Assembly (NCBI GenBank): GCA_022606425.2
Contig: JAHDVF020000897.1
Coordinates: 372,001-436,000 of the forward strand
DNA length: 64,000 bases
From: Lepidostoma basale
Taxonomy: Eukaryota; Arthropoda; Insecta; Trichoptera; Lepidostomatidae
Direction of reading: 5' to 3'
Each line of letters begins with the position of its first letter. Positions within the stretch are counted from its first letter, which is position 1. The position numbers were made by a program, and so were the translations under genes. Below, piece by piece: positions 32,216-42,232 of this stretch. Under the pieces are notes generated by a model. The model was not told the DNA's origin. It made no database searches and saw nothing but the letters and a program-made list of their open reading frames with translations.

Positions 32216-32690
32216 AAATATTCAGCAGTAGCGTTTAAAGCGTACTGCTGTACGGATGTGAGACTTGGAAGTCTACCGCGGACGTTATTGGTAAACTCCA
32301 GGTGTTTATAGGTGTTCCTTCGCTCAATATTCAAAATCTGTTGGCCCCAAACAGTGTCAAATGCCGCTCTCTGGACTATGGCAGGCGAAAAGCCAATTAG
32401 AGAACAGGTCGCTAGACGCAAATGGCAGTGGATCGGTCACACTCTGAGACGGAACCCAGCCTGCATCGCTCAGGGGGCACTAGACTGGTCCCCTATGGGG
32501 GAAAAGAGAAAGCGAGGCAGGCCTAGAGCCACCTGGAGAAGAACCCTGCAGGACGAGGTTAAGGCGGCAGGCCTCACTTGGGATGATGTTAGGCATCAGG
32601 CATGTGATAGAGTCGGGTGGAGAAGGTTCCTTGAGGCCCTATGCACCACGGAGGTGTGACAGCACAAAAAGAAGAAGAAGAAGATTCCAT
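32216..32690 (+). mobile_element. LINE family I 3' end
   Basis: Frame to the stop at 32657 reads GEKPIREQVARRKWQWIGHT, LRRNPACIAQGALDWSP, RGRPRATWRRTLQDEVKAAG, VGWRRFLEALCTTEV. Upstream sequence for LLYGCETWKSTADVIGKLQV is in other frames. Tail AAAAAGAAGAAGAAGAAG. A second copy is at 48650-49172. Confidence 0.88.
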
Positions 32691-33236
32691 CGTTCGATAT
32701 TCTATCAAATAAATTGTATTCACGTACATTCTTCTCAGTGATCTATTAAATTGTTTATAAAAATAAAATGTCTTGTTCCAAAACTTCGTCATATAGTGTT
32801 CAATACATTATTGACTCTATACACTGCATGATACACAATATATTTGGTTATGAAATATTGTGGGCGGGACTTTTTAGCTTTTCACCGATTTTTGGCTGAC
32901 CCAAATATTCTTGGCTCTATAAACTCTCAAAAAAGACCAAAAAATGGAGAATAAAACATTACAAAATGCACAATGCTGTGTTAAAAAGGCCGACTAAGCT
33001 AAATATTCCGCAAAAAACATTATTTGTGTCTTCTATAAATGAATTTCTTCTATGTTCGCCATACTTTGTGTTGTAGATGTTTTAACATCAAGTCCAATCT
33101 TTAATTTATAACCTTTGTTGTAAGTAATTACCTGAGGAAGGGGTACAGCACAATTGACGTCGATATATTTGGGTTCCTTCTGATATGTATGATTTGTTGG
33201 TTTCATGTTGTTTTATCTTATCTTTGTAACACCGTT
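32691..33236. other. No gene seen; short shared repeat
   Basis: 33045-33090 (TTCGCCATACTTTGTGTTGT) is shared with 15588 and 26510. 33100-33150 matches 44650-44705. No coding frame. Confidence 0.45.
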
Positions 33237-33722
33237 ATCCCTAATGTATGGAAGCGAAGCATGGAACTGGCAGAAGAAGGATGAGAGTAGAATAAATGCG
33301 GTAGAGATGAGGTCCCTAAGACGTATGTGTGGTAGAACGATATACGACAGAATCTCAAATGCTGATATAAGAAAGGAATGCAGAGCGGAAGGAGGTATTA
33401 TGAACAAAATTATGAAAGGATCGCTGCGTTGGTTCGGACATATGGAACGCATGGATGGAGAAAAAATGGTTAAGAAAGTATACGTTAATGATGTAAATGG
33501 GGTACGAAGTCGAGGCAGACCGAGGAAAACATGGCATGACCAAATTAATCAAATTTTAATGGTTGGTCATGTTAGAAGTCGGAGGAATCGACGTGCGTGT
33601 ATGACTCGTTGTATGAATGTGGAGGAAGCTAGAGAGGTTTGCCAGGATAGAGTAGTGTGGCGGTCCATTCTCTCTGCCTACCCCTGCGGGGAAACGGCGT
33701 GATGGTTTGTTGTTGTTGTTGT
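33237..33722 (+). pseudogene. LINE family B, best preserved copy
   Basis: Flanked by a perfect 12-bp duplication TGTAACACCGTT (33225-33236 and 33723-33734), so the insert is a complete 486-bp 5'-truncated retro-insertion. One frame runs to the stop at 33700: SLMYGSEAWNWQKKDESRIN, AVEMRSLRRMCGRTIYDRIS, IMKGSLRWFGHMERMDGEKM, VKKVYVNDVNGVRSRGRPRK, TWHDQINQIL, RNRRACMTRCMNVEEAREVC, QDRVVWRSILSAYPCGETA. The terminus GGCGTGATGGTTTGTTGTTG is a GTT-repeat tail. The frame start before 33237 belongs to flanking DNA. Confidence 0.93.
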
Positions 33723-33734
33723 TGTAACACCGTT

Positions 33735-34139
33735 TTGTGTCCAAATGAGTCGCCTAAATGTTTTTCGTTTGTTATGTCTCATTTGTGTATCATGTATAAA
33801 TAATAAATAAAATAAAATATTGTATTATACAACGAGAATTAAATTAAACTAAACATGGTAGCTAAAGTAGTATAACATTAATAATAATAGAAATATCACA
33901 TATCTGACGGGTTTTTACATAAATACAAGCATTCGCCTTGCGGGAGAAATAACCAAATTGTGATTTTTGTTTGAATTTATTACCACGCACGCCACGACAA
34001 CCATGCAAAGAAAAACTTTTAAATCATTTTGATACAGGGTTATTCCGAACGCTATATAAAAAATCTTGAGTACAGACGAATATACAGAACCCGATTCAGT
34101 CCGAAACGTGTTTGTGAAAACTGCAATAAAATATTTTGA
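33735..34139. other. No gene seen
   Basis: AT-rich. 34085-34115 (CCGATTCAGTCCGAAACGTG) is a decayed hammerhead-like fragment. Confidence 0.4.
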
Positions 34140-34243
34140 AAATTTATGTTTTTTATTCAAAAGTTCAACTCCTTCTAAACGGCTAGACGGATTTTGCCAA
34201 TTTTTTAAATGTGTGTTTGAGTGGGTCCCTGAATGGTTTAGAT

Positions 34244-34947
34244 GAGTGGTTCCCAAACTTATTTGTCCCTTAGACCAGTGCTCCGCAACCTTCTCTCACC
34301 AACGGCACACCTAAGTTCTTCCTAGAATTCCGCGGCACACACAAGCCGAAATTCGGTCTGGGCGTAGGCGTTAATCAGCTCAGCAAAGATGTTGTTGACT
34401 TTTTTTAGCTCATTCGGGAAAATCGATTTTCACGAATGGTATAAAAAATGTCGCCAACAAAAAATATCCCGTCAGATTTTCACTAAAAAGCTGAATGAGC
34501 TAAAAAAAAAACAAAAATAAAAAAGGTCAACAACGTCTCCTGGGCTGATTTACGAAAGAGTCGACTCTTTCGCAATTCACGACTTTCGACTGTAACTAAA
34601 TATTTTTTTCATAATGTATTTGACCGCTGCACACCTGCATCCGGCTCACGGCACACTGGTTGCGGAGCACTGCCTTAGACCCCCTGCTCTTTTCTTTTAT
34701 TTTGTGCAGACCCCCTACTTTCGTAATATTGTTTTTTTTTTTACAAATTCACCTATAACTGTAAAATGAATTTTTGAGGCTGACACAGAACAAAATTATG
34801 CGAATAGAAAAAAGAATCGTTGATGGAATTCGTTGTCAACCTTTTATTTTTTTTTTGCTCATTCGTGAAAATCGAATCACGATATAATTTTCCACGGATC
34901 CCTTGAATGATCCCAGGGATCCCTGGGGACCACTTAGGAAACCACTG
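34244..34947. mobile_element. hAT MITE inserted in the Helitron-like element
   Basis: Perfect 8-bp target duplication GTTTAGAT (34236-34243 and 34948-34955). Ends GAGTGGTTCCCAAA and TAGGAAACCACTG are inverted and match the hAT at 50856. Non-coding. 307 bp without the nested element. Confidence 0.93.
34276..34672. mobile_element. hAT MITE inserted in the hAT MITE
   Basis: Perfect 8-bp target duplication CCTTAGAC (34268-34275 and 34673-34680). TIR CAGTGCTCCGCAACC is exactly mirrored as GGTTGCGGAGCACTG. 397 bp. An inner palindrome with TTTTTTTAGCTCATTC and GAATGAGCTAAAAAA resembles internal modules of other hAT elements here. Confidence 0.95.
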
Positions 34948-35003
34948 GTTTAGATTCACAATTGGACCCGGTAGATGACCATTAAAGCCTTCTGGGAAGT
35001 TCA

Positions 35004-35247
35004 ATAATAATAATAATAATTATTATTTTATTGAATCGCGAGCCAAATCGATGTTAAGGGTATAGCTATCATATTGTTTCTCGTAACATGTAATATGTAG
35101 CTAATCTATCGCTATTTTATTGTCACGTGAATTCTGCACCAGACCAAAGACAGTGTAACAATCACACTGCCATTGCCGGGATTCTAACCCGGGATCTTCG
35201 GTTTTTCAATCAAAGTACTTATCACTCGGTCGCGAGGTCGTCGAAAA
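35004..35247 (-). mobile_element. tRNA-derived SINE
   Basis: On the minus strand: head CGCGACCGAGTGATAAGT (A box), CGGGTTAGAATCCCGG (B box), body AATTCACGTGACAATAAAAT and an (ATT)n tail at 35005-35026. It is inserted in the Helitron-like element. Confidence 0.88.
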
Positions 35248-35419
35248 TAATTCATAGTGTTGTTTGTTTACCATAGATGGCGCTGATGTCGAATTCTGTG
35301 TTTAAGCATGTGCAAATCACTTGCGTTGTAGCGTGGCGTACCAGCTAATAACATGAAAGCTGACGTTTGGGCTGGACGCTAGTATATAATATAATTAAAA
35401 TTTTAAATCCTTAGTACTC

Positions 35420-35970
35420 GACAACTTAACGTAAAAATATCAGCTATTTTCTCCAAATTTAAAATTCCGATTCTGAGATCACAACAGAACCATCCCACAA
35501 GATATTCCTCTCGTCATAATTTTACAGTTCCTCGCTGTCGCTCAGCTCTAGCCCAAAAACAATTTCCATTCCGCGCGCCCTATATTTTCAATCGTCTTCC
35601 CGAGAATCTCAAATCTATTAAAGACATAAAGAAATTTAAACGTGCTCTTTAAACCAAATATATAAAGGGTTCAACCAAGACGTAGAAAATGTTTTTTCTA
35701 TTAGATTTAGAATAAATTTCCTATCTATCCTAGTATGCATATTTATTATCACAACTTTTCGAGCATTCAATTTTAATTATTTCATCATGTTGCGATAAGT
35801 CTCTTACCAATGTTAACATAAGATTACTAACAAACCGCCATTTTACTAAGAATTCCACTAACATGCTATTTTATGTAGTTGTCACGATAAAGGCCATGCT
35901 TAGTGTGACAACTACAGTCCATAAACTTGTTGTATCAAATTAATGTACGTCATGTAAAAAAAAAAAATTT
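35420..35970 (+). mobile_element. LINE family P 3' end with poly(A)
   Basis: Reads RSQQNHPTRYSSRHNFTVPR, CRSALAQKQFPFRAPYIFNR, LPENLKSIKDIKKFKRALF and a stop at 35650, the extreme C-terminus of a jockey/CR1-type RT. A 300-bp 3' UTR follows to an A-run at 35957-35969. Confidence 0.8.
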
Positions 35971-36189
35971 AAATATGTTCTCGAACAACCCTATCTCTAT
36001 CACAGCGACTTCGAATTTGTTTATTCGAGTTTGTCAAACATATTATCTGGTATATGTTCTGCTCTATACTTATTCTGTTTTCACGTATGAATAAATTCGA
36101 TACGACAAGCATATGGTAGAAATGATGACACCTTTCGAAAACAGTATACAAATAAAATATAGACATATAATCCTAATAAACCATAACTT

Positions 36190-36400
36190 CGTCTCCTCTC
36201 CTGGAAGGGGAAGCTAGAAAGAATAAAACGCCAAACTGACTAACTAACTAACTAACCATCACGCCGTCTCCCCGAAGGGGTAGACAGAAAGAATGGACTG
36301 CCACGTATTTCATTCCTGACATATTTCTCTCGCTCCCTCAACATTTATACATCGTGTCAAGCACGCGCGTCGATTTTTCTGACTCAGACGTCAGGTCAAA
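36190..36400 (-). mobile_element. LINE family B terminus
   Basis: Two partial B ends: 36190-36230 decayed, and 36236-36385 beginning ACTAACTAACTAACCATCAC with the GGATGGACTGCCAC block. Minus-strand sense. Confidence 0.8.
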
Positions 36401-36591
36401 GAGCAAAGAATTTTTTTTTTCTTCAGATATCTTTCATCTATGATCAGATGGATTATGAGATTTTATGCGCAATCGCAATGAAACTACTGTATTATATTAT
36501 TGCGCATGCCCACGTCTTCATCTACTAGTACTAGATCCTACCACCAGGATTATTATTTGCGCGCTTTTTTATATTTTAAAAATTCTACTGC

Positions 36592-36941
36592 TAGTCCGGT
36601 CAATTTAGACCAAAAAATGAGAGGGAAGGTGCATAAAGTCCCAACAAGCTGAAAATCAGTAAAATTGTTCAAAACATAATTATAAATAAAATTAAAAAAG
36701 TCCCCATCATTTATGTGAATGGAAATTTTTTTATCCGAGGTCAAAGGTAAAAAAAATGAGTTTTTCGCGATTTTCAGCAAAACGGTAAGTTTTATCAAAA
36801 AAGTACCCCAGACAAAAATTGTAGATCATAAAATTATCTATAAAAAATGTATCAATACTTTTTTTCCTACGAGACACCGTTTCTGAGATATAACGATTCA
36901 AAAAGTGGTAAAAGTCATAATATGCATGAGTACGCCACATA
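36592..36941 (+). repeat. Left long TIR
   Basis: Inverse of 40500-40851. Differences are small indels (near 36611-36620 and 36745) and scattered substitutions. The mariner at 36942 lies at its inner end, after ACGCCACATA. Confidence 0.92.
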
Positions 36942-37520
36942 CGAGGTCTGTTCAAAAAGTATCGCGAATTTTGAATTTCCGCTGGCTACGTATATTTGAT
37001 TTTTGATTTTTTTGTAGCGTTATGTTGGTACTCATGTCCCTTACTTATGCTGACAAGGTCGGCCATTTTGAATGTTTAGTTAATTTTTGACAGCTGTTTT
37101 GCTTGGATGTGTTTTGGCTCGTCTTCGATTTTTGCCTATTCCAAAAAATGGATCAAAGAATCTGTATCAAATTTTGTGTGAAAAACAAAATAAAGTGCGC
37201 GGACGCATTTCGAATGTTGACAGCCACCGTATTCCCCAGACCTGGCCCCCTGTGACTTTTTCCTGTTTCCAAAACTGAAGAGGCCCATGAAAGGACGACG
37301 CTACGCCACGATTGAGGAGATAAAGACGGCATCGAAGGAGGAGCTGAACAAGATCACAAAACATGATTTTTTTAAGTGCTTCGAGGATTGGAAAAAACGT
37401 TGGCATAAATGTATTATATCCGAGGGGAATTACTTTGAAGGGGACAAAATAGATATTCATGAATAAATAAATACTTTTTGAAAAAATATAAAATTCGCGA
37501 TACTTTTTGAACAGACCTCG
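36942..37520 (+). mobile_element. Mariner, internally deleted
   Basis: 31-bp TIRs are identical (start CGAGGTCTGTTCAAAAAGTA). TA flanks both ends (36940-36941 and 37521-37522). From ATG 37148 the N-terminus reads MDQRICIKFCVKNKIKCADA; it then joins by deletion to PYSPDLAPCDFFLFPKLKRP, MKGRRYATIEEIKTASKEEL and KKRWHKCIISEGNYFEGDKI, with a stop at 37464-37466. The third catalytic Asp (PDLAPCD) is kept; the first two are deleted. Dead but young. Confidence 0.95.
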
Positions 37521-38837
37521 TACTCGTACATACATCTCTAGAGTTGTTATATATGTTGAAATATTTTTCTATCGGTCATTGTAACTTATACTTAAAATAT
37601 AAAATATACATAAGCTATAACTATAAGAATATCAGGTAAAATCAGAACCCAGTCCCTTCATTTATACGCCAGTATTAAATTAATTAAATTAAAACGCGCT
37701 AACAAAGTTGTTCCTCTTTTAGCTATGACTAGTACCATAAAAGTTCATGAAAAAAAAGTACCTATTGACCCTGTATTATTGTTCCAACGCATGAGTATTA
37801 CTGCAGCATTTCAAGATGAAATAGAAAAACATTTTGAATATGAATTAGCTCCCTATCCTTTATCGTTGTTTGATGACATCGGGATGCGTAAAACACAGAA
37901 GACTGCCATTTACGATTGTTTTGAAAAGGTAAATATTGATATTAACAACACTAATGCGACATACATCATTGATGGAGGATACTTACTACAACGCAATGTA
38001 TGGGATATCGAAGAAACATTCAACGTTATCTTAGATAAATACGTTCAATATGTACGTCGACATTTTGGTTCCAGAGTTACTGTCGTATTTGATGGCTATG
38101 ATGATTACACGAGAAAAATCAAAGCTGCAGTACAACGTCGTCGAACTGTAGCAACATCTTCATCTTCTGATATTTTATTTGATGAACTTACGACAGTTCC
38201 AACCAGTCAACAGAAATTTTTTACAAATACTCACAACAAGTCTCGGTTCATTTCAATGTTGAAAGAAAAGTTTACTGCTGAAAATATATTGGTAAAACAA
38301 GCTTATAATGATGCTGATGCATTGATTATTGAAACAGCAATAGAGCAATTCAATTTGACAAATACAACTATTGTTGTTGGTGAAGATGTAGACTTAGGGG
38401 AGATGTAGGCAATGGGAGTCAGTTGGCAATGGGAGTCACCCCTTTAATTCGAAAACAATACGCGTGATGGCGGTTTCAGTGACGTCATATGCTAGCTGTT
38501 TGCCGGTAACATCCGCGGTATACAGCTTAGTCAGTTCGCATCACGTGCTAGAGAGTGGTAGACGTAACAAGTTTTCGGGCCCTTCTGATCTAATTTTTCG
38601 AGTGGACAAATCCGAAGGTAAAGATCAAACTACTGAGTGTTTCTTTTTGCGCTTGTGATATGTAATGACTAAAGCATTTTAGATCGTGATTTCAAACTCA
38701 TTTTACTACTATCACTTTTACTTTTATGTCAAGGTAGGTTTTTTCTCTTTTTTACCGATGTAGGCAATCGGAGTCAGGTGACCCTTATTGTTAACATTTC
38801 CTGTCTTCGATAAAATAATCTTATTTTTGGTTTGTAG

Positions 38838-39056
38838 ATACCGAACGTTCGTCCTAGAAAGACAAATAAGGCTAACTGGTCTATAGCTAACCTGAAAAAG
38901 GCCGTGGAGCTCATCGATGAACAAGGTTATTCAATAAGAAAAGCCGCTAAAACAATGAACATCCCATTTTCGAGTCTTCAGAAGAGGTACGCGAAGAAAA
39001 TAGATAAAGAAGAAAATTCTGCAGGAATCGAAACAATACTTCAGCGTCAGATATGA
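38838..39056 (+). pseudogene. Psq-type HTH domain of pogo-like transposase
   Basis: Begins after a TTTGGTTTGTAG acceptor-like site. Reads IPNVRPRKTNKANWSIANLK, KAVELIDEQGYSIRKAAKTM, NIPFSSLQKRYAKK and stops at 39054-39056. The W-S-x-x-x-L-x-x-A and S-I-R-K-A-A-x-x-x-x-I-P-x-x-x-L-x-x-R pattern is the HTH_psq DNA-binding domain. In intact relatives it is followed by a CENP-B-type HTH and DDE, both absent here. Confidence 0.85.
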
Positions 39057-39244
39057 ACACTGATGACTTGTACCAGGACGACAAAAACGATGATGCAGAA
39101 GATTCTGACAACCAATGTCTTGTATGCGGCGAATTCGGGCGAGATAATGAGATGTGGTTCCGATGCACTTCATGTGGGCTTTGGGCTCATTCAGATTGCA
39201 CTGGGTGGGACTCAGCTTGCAATTATGTGTACGATTTGTGTTGA
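39053..39244 (+). pseudogene. PHD-like C-terminus of pogo-like transposase
   Basis: Frame from ATG 39053 reads DDLYQDDKNDDAEDSDNQCL, VCGEFGRDNEMWFRCTSCGL, WAHSDCTGWDSACNYVYDLC. C-x2-C...W-x2-C-x2-C-x2-WAH-x2-C is the zinc-binding tail found on many insect pogo-like transposases. It overlaps the HTH frame by one codon in another phase, as expected from deletion of the centre. Confidence 0.8.
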
Positions 39245-40499
39245 CCCCCATTGCCAACATACTGATCACCATTGCCAACAGATGTGGGCAATGGTGGTCA
39301 AACCTGGTCAAACCTGTTTAAATGATTATTGTTCCAAAAGTAAAAAGCCAAAGTGATTAAAGGTGATCTCAATTAATAGTTTAATAACTAAAGTTGATAA
39401 TAAGGCTTAAGCAATAAATAGTTAACTAATAGTTTGGTTTTTTTTTCAATTCTCGCTTAAGTGACTCCCATTACCTACATCTCCCCTACTCGTATTACTT
39501 ACTGCTCGAACGCCAACTGAAAAAACTATTTTCTTCTTAAAACCAGGAAAAGCTCAACATCAATCGGATATATATTCATCAAAAAGTTTATCTACTTTTG
39601 CAAAGTGTCAAAATTATGTAATATTTTTACACGCAATAACTGGCTGTGATACATCTGCATTTTACAGGAGGGGTAAAACAGCAGTTTTCAAAATGTTTGA
39701 AAAACAAGATTTAGTTCAATGTGCTGAAGTTTTTAAAAAGAGTAATTTAACTCAACAAGAAGTTATCACCAATGGCATCCGCTTTCTTCTTTCTATATAC
39801 GGAGCTCCTAAAAAAACTACCTGTTTAGATAAGCATCGATATGCATGTTTCGTTAAAAATACTAAAAATAAAAAACAAGTTCAATTAGCTTGTCTTCCTC
39901 CAACCTCAGTTGCTGCTCATCAACATCTTTTTCGGGTATATTACCAAGTTCAAGTGTGGCTTGGTTATCAGCTAGATCCTACAGACTGGGGTTGGAAGTT
40001 GGTTAACAATATATTAGAGCCAGTTCAAACTTTACTCCCACCTGCGCCGGAAAAACTGCTGAACACAATTTTTCGCAACTGCAATAAGGGATGCAGTGCT
40101 AAATGTGGTTGCAAAAAAGTCGGCCTGTTTTGTTCTCTGGCATGCACAAATTGCCAAGGCCGGTCGTGCTCTAATGTTGAATCACCAACAGTGGAGGATT
40201 CGTTTGATTCCAACGAAGTGTCATGCGATACATCGCTATTGACGCAATTTACTTGCATCCAAAATGAAAATGAAGAAGAAGCAGGAGAAGAAGAAGAAGA
40301 AGAAGAAGATCAAGAAGAAGAATTTGAAAGTTTCGAATCAGGCGAATGAACTTCACCACTTTTTTTAAATTGACATAGCTGTTATCTTTTCCAATCTTTG
40401 AAAATTTCCGTTATTTTGCAATAGTTTCAAATTAAAAAAAATCACAACTAACCCGTGGAGTAGGCTTACTGGGGAAACCACGTTAAAAAAACGCGCTAA

Positions 40500-40851
40500 G
40501 TACACTACCTCATAGGTGGCGTGGAAACGTGTGCATATGATAACAACTTGTACAACTTTTTGAATCGTTATATCTCAGAAACGGTGGCTCGTAGGAAAAA
40601 AAGTATTGATACATTTTTTATAGATAATTTTATGATCTACAATTTTTGTTTGGGGTACTTTTTTGATAAAACTTACCGTTTTGCTGAAAATCGCGAAAAA
40701 CTCATTTTTTGACCTCGGATAAAAAAAATTCCATTCACATAAATGATGGGGACTTTTTAAATTTTATTTATAATTATGTTTTGAACAATTTTACTGATTT
40801 TCAGCTTGTTGGGACTTTATGAACCTTCGAATGTCTAAATTGACCGGACTA
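40500..40851 (-). repeat. Right long TIR
   Basis: Inverse of the left TIR, ending GGTCAATTTAGAC-equivalent then CCGGACTA at 40844-40851. It is uninterrupted and so gives the fuller version of the inner end (CACCTATGAGGTAGTG). Confidence 0.92.
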
Positions 40852-41007
40852 TGCTAGTTTCTTTCTTTTCGAAAACGGGACATTTTGGCGTCCCGAAGGT
40901 GTTTCCGGGGACACCGGGACGCGCAGCCTGAAAACGGGACTGTCCTGAAAAAAAACGGACTGTCGGGTCACATTATGTAAATATATAATAACTCGTTGAT
41001 CTAGAGC

Positions 41008-42195
41008 CGGCTCGAGTGTGGTTCGGTGATATGGAGTCCCCACGAGGCGAGATATTTGCTCATGTTAGAGAGGGTTCAGAAAAGATTTCTGAGATATCTC
41101 TACATGAGGGAGTTTGGTAGCTATCCGTGGCTTTATCCCACTGCATTCCATTTGGGCATGCGTGGGACAAATAATCTAGAGAAAATAAGGGATAGGTCCA
41201 CGCTTATCTATTTCTTCAGACTTATCAGGGGATTTTTTGAGAATTCCGTCATCTTCGAATCAAATCAAATCAGTTTATTCATACTCAAAAGACATTACAA
41301 ACAGCATAAATGTTTAAGGCATCTATTGAGTACATGTCAAATATTATATACATACAACATAATACCAGGAACGCATTAGTGATGGTTCGACATTAGGAAG
41401 ACAAGATACTTTCTAAAGTCAAGAGTATTTGTCCCCTGAACGTACTTTCACTAATACGAAAGACGTCGATCTCCGAGGAAACCGCGTTCAGCAGACTAAT
41501 TGCTTTTCCCACCGGTGTCACCTGAGGCAGATTGGTTCTGGCGACTGGTAGGTAAAACAATCTGAGCTGTCGCTGTCAGAGATGTCTATCGGGGACAAAA
41601 AGACCAACATCCAGCAGTACCGCCGAGTTCTCGAGGTATCCCCTGATTAATCTAAAGAAATGGGTTATTAGATGTCCATCTCTTCGAAGCTGTAGAGGAT
41701 TTGTTCCGAGCATTCCCAAAAGAAATGCGGTGGGATAGAGCCATTGATAGTCTACCATACTCCCTCATGTAGAGATACCTCAGTATTTTTTTTTGAACCC
41801 TCTCCAGCATCTTGGAGGGTATCCATCTTTATGTTCCAGATGGTTATCTTCGACAGCGTCAGCACATACTGTTATATCTTCACATGCAGAACCATCCTGC
41901 TTCTGGTGATGCCGGTGGGGAGAGCTGTTGAGAAACTGTTGAACATGATCGCTTTGGAGAAACTGTTGAACACTATCGCTTTGGAGATCGACGTCTTTCA
42001 TATTAGTGAAAGTACGTTCAGAAGACAAATATTCTTGAATTTAGAGAGTATGTTGTATTCCTAAAGTCGAACCATCTCTCATGCGTCGCTGGTATGTATT
42101 GTATTATATTTTACCTGTTCTCAATAGATTCCTTAGACTATAATTAAAAAATATATATATTTTGTGATAAAATGAACTTATTTGATTTGAAGACA
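41008..42195. mobile_element. LINE family F, three copies in alternating orientation
   Basis: 41008-41262 (+): VIWSPHEARYLLMLERVQKR, FLRYLYMREFGSYPWLYPTA, YFFRLIRGFFENS. 41263-41810 (-): tail TTTGATTTGA, 3' UTR, then LYPTAFLLGMLGTNPLQLRR and FFRLIRGYLENSAVLLDVGL. 41811-42195 (+): VMPVGRAVEKLLNMIALE with a 27-bp in-frame duplication (EKLLN-x-IALE twice), then a 3' UTR. The minus copy appears inserted into the first plus copy. Confidence 0.85.
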
Positions 42196-42232
42196 AGAAG
42201 AAGATTATATATAATACACGCTTTTTTAATAT

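Larger units (their letters stand above)
34140..35382 (+). mobile_element. Helitron-like element holding hAT and SINE insertions
   Basis: Inverse of the 6648-7451 element: AACTCCTTCTAAACGGCTAG near the left, AATTGGACCCGGTAGATGAC in the middle, ATAGATGGCGCTGATGTCGA at 35273, and a right end GGCTGGACGCTAG before T at 35382. Left boundary is approximate. A hAT pair (34244-34947) and a SINE (35004-35247) interrupt it. Confidence 0.65.
38397..39486 (+). mobile_element. Pogo-like element inserted in the nuclease gene
   Basis: TIR GGGGAGATGTAGGCAATGGG is mirrored at the right end with one difference in about 25 bp. TA flanks both ends (38395-38396 and 39487-39488). The host frame resumes exactly across the site (GEDVDL then LVLLTARTPTEK). 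GGCAATGGGAGTCA-type subterminal repeats lie near both ends. It keeps an N-terminal HTH exon and a C-terminal PHD-like exon but has lost the DDE region. 1,090 bp. Confidence 0.92.
37725..40349 (+). pseudogene. FEN1/XPG-like nuclease of the Academ-like element, split
   Basis: Two exact halves of one frame: 37725-38396 (224 codons) and 39489-40349 (286 codons plus stop), about 510 residues. Motifs: YIIDGGYLLQR (first acidic site), TVVFDGYDD, KQAYNDADALIIETAIE and VVGEDVDL with LVLL after the insert (PIN/XPG acidic core). Next is HAITGCDTSAFYRRGKTAVF, resembling the FEN1 helix-three-turn-helix (GCDY-x-x-x-x-x-G). Then PPTSVAAHQHLFRVYYQVQV, a Cys-rich CNKGCSAKCGCKKVGLFCSL block and an acidic EEEE tail. 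The ATG follows a TTCCTCTTTTAG acceptor-like site, so an upstream exon may have existed. No other stop is present. A pogo-like insertion interrupts it. Confidence 0.8.
36592..40851 (+). mobile_element. Academ-like DNA transposon with long TIRs
   Basis: Terminal inverted repeats of about 340-350 bp, roughly 93% alike by eye, begin TAGTCCGGTCAATTTAGAC at both ends. A 3-bp direct repeat TGC flanks the element (36589-36591 and 40852-40854). Its gene encodes a FEN1/XPG-like nuclease with a Cys-rich C-terminus. Long TIRs, a 3-bp duplication and an XPG-like domain together recall the Academ superfamily (known from repeat surveys). No separate DDE transposase is seen, so the copy may be an internal-deletion derivative or the family may be something else. 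Two younger elements lie within it. Confidence 0.75.

Noticed and set aside
33205..33702. Family B frames as host genes
   Set aside because: Many near-copies, target duplications, simple-repeat tails and consistent 5' truncation identify them as LINE remnants.
37087..37147. Upstream start of the mariner frame
   Set aside because: The mariner transposase start is ATG 37148 (MDQR); earlier codons are the element's 5' UTR.
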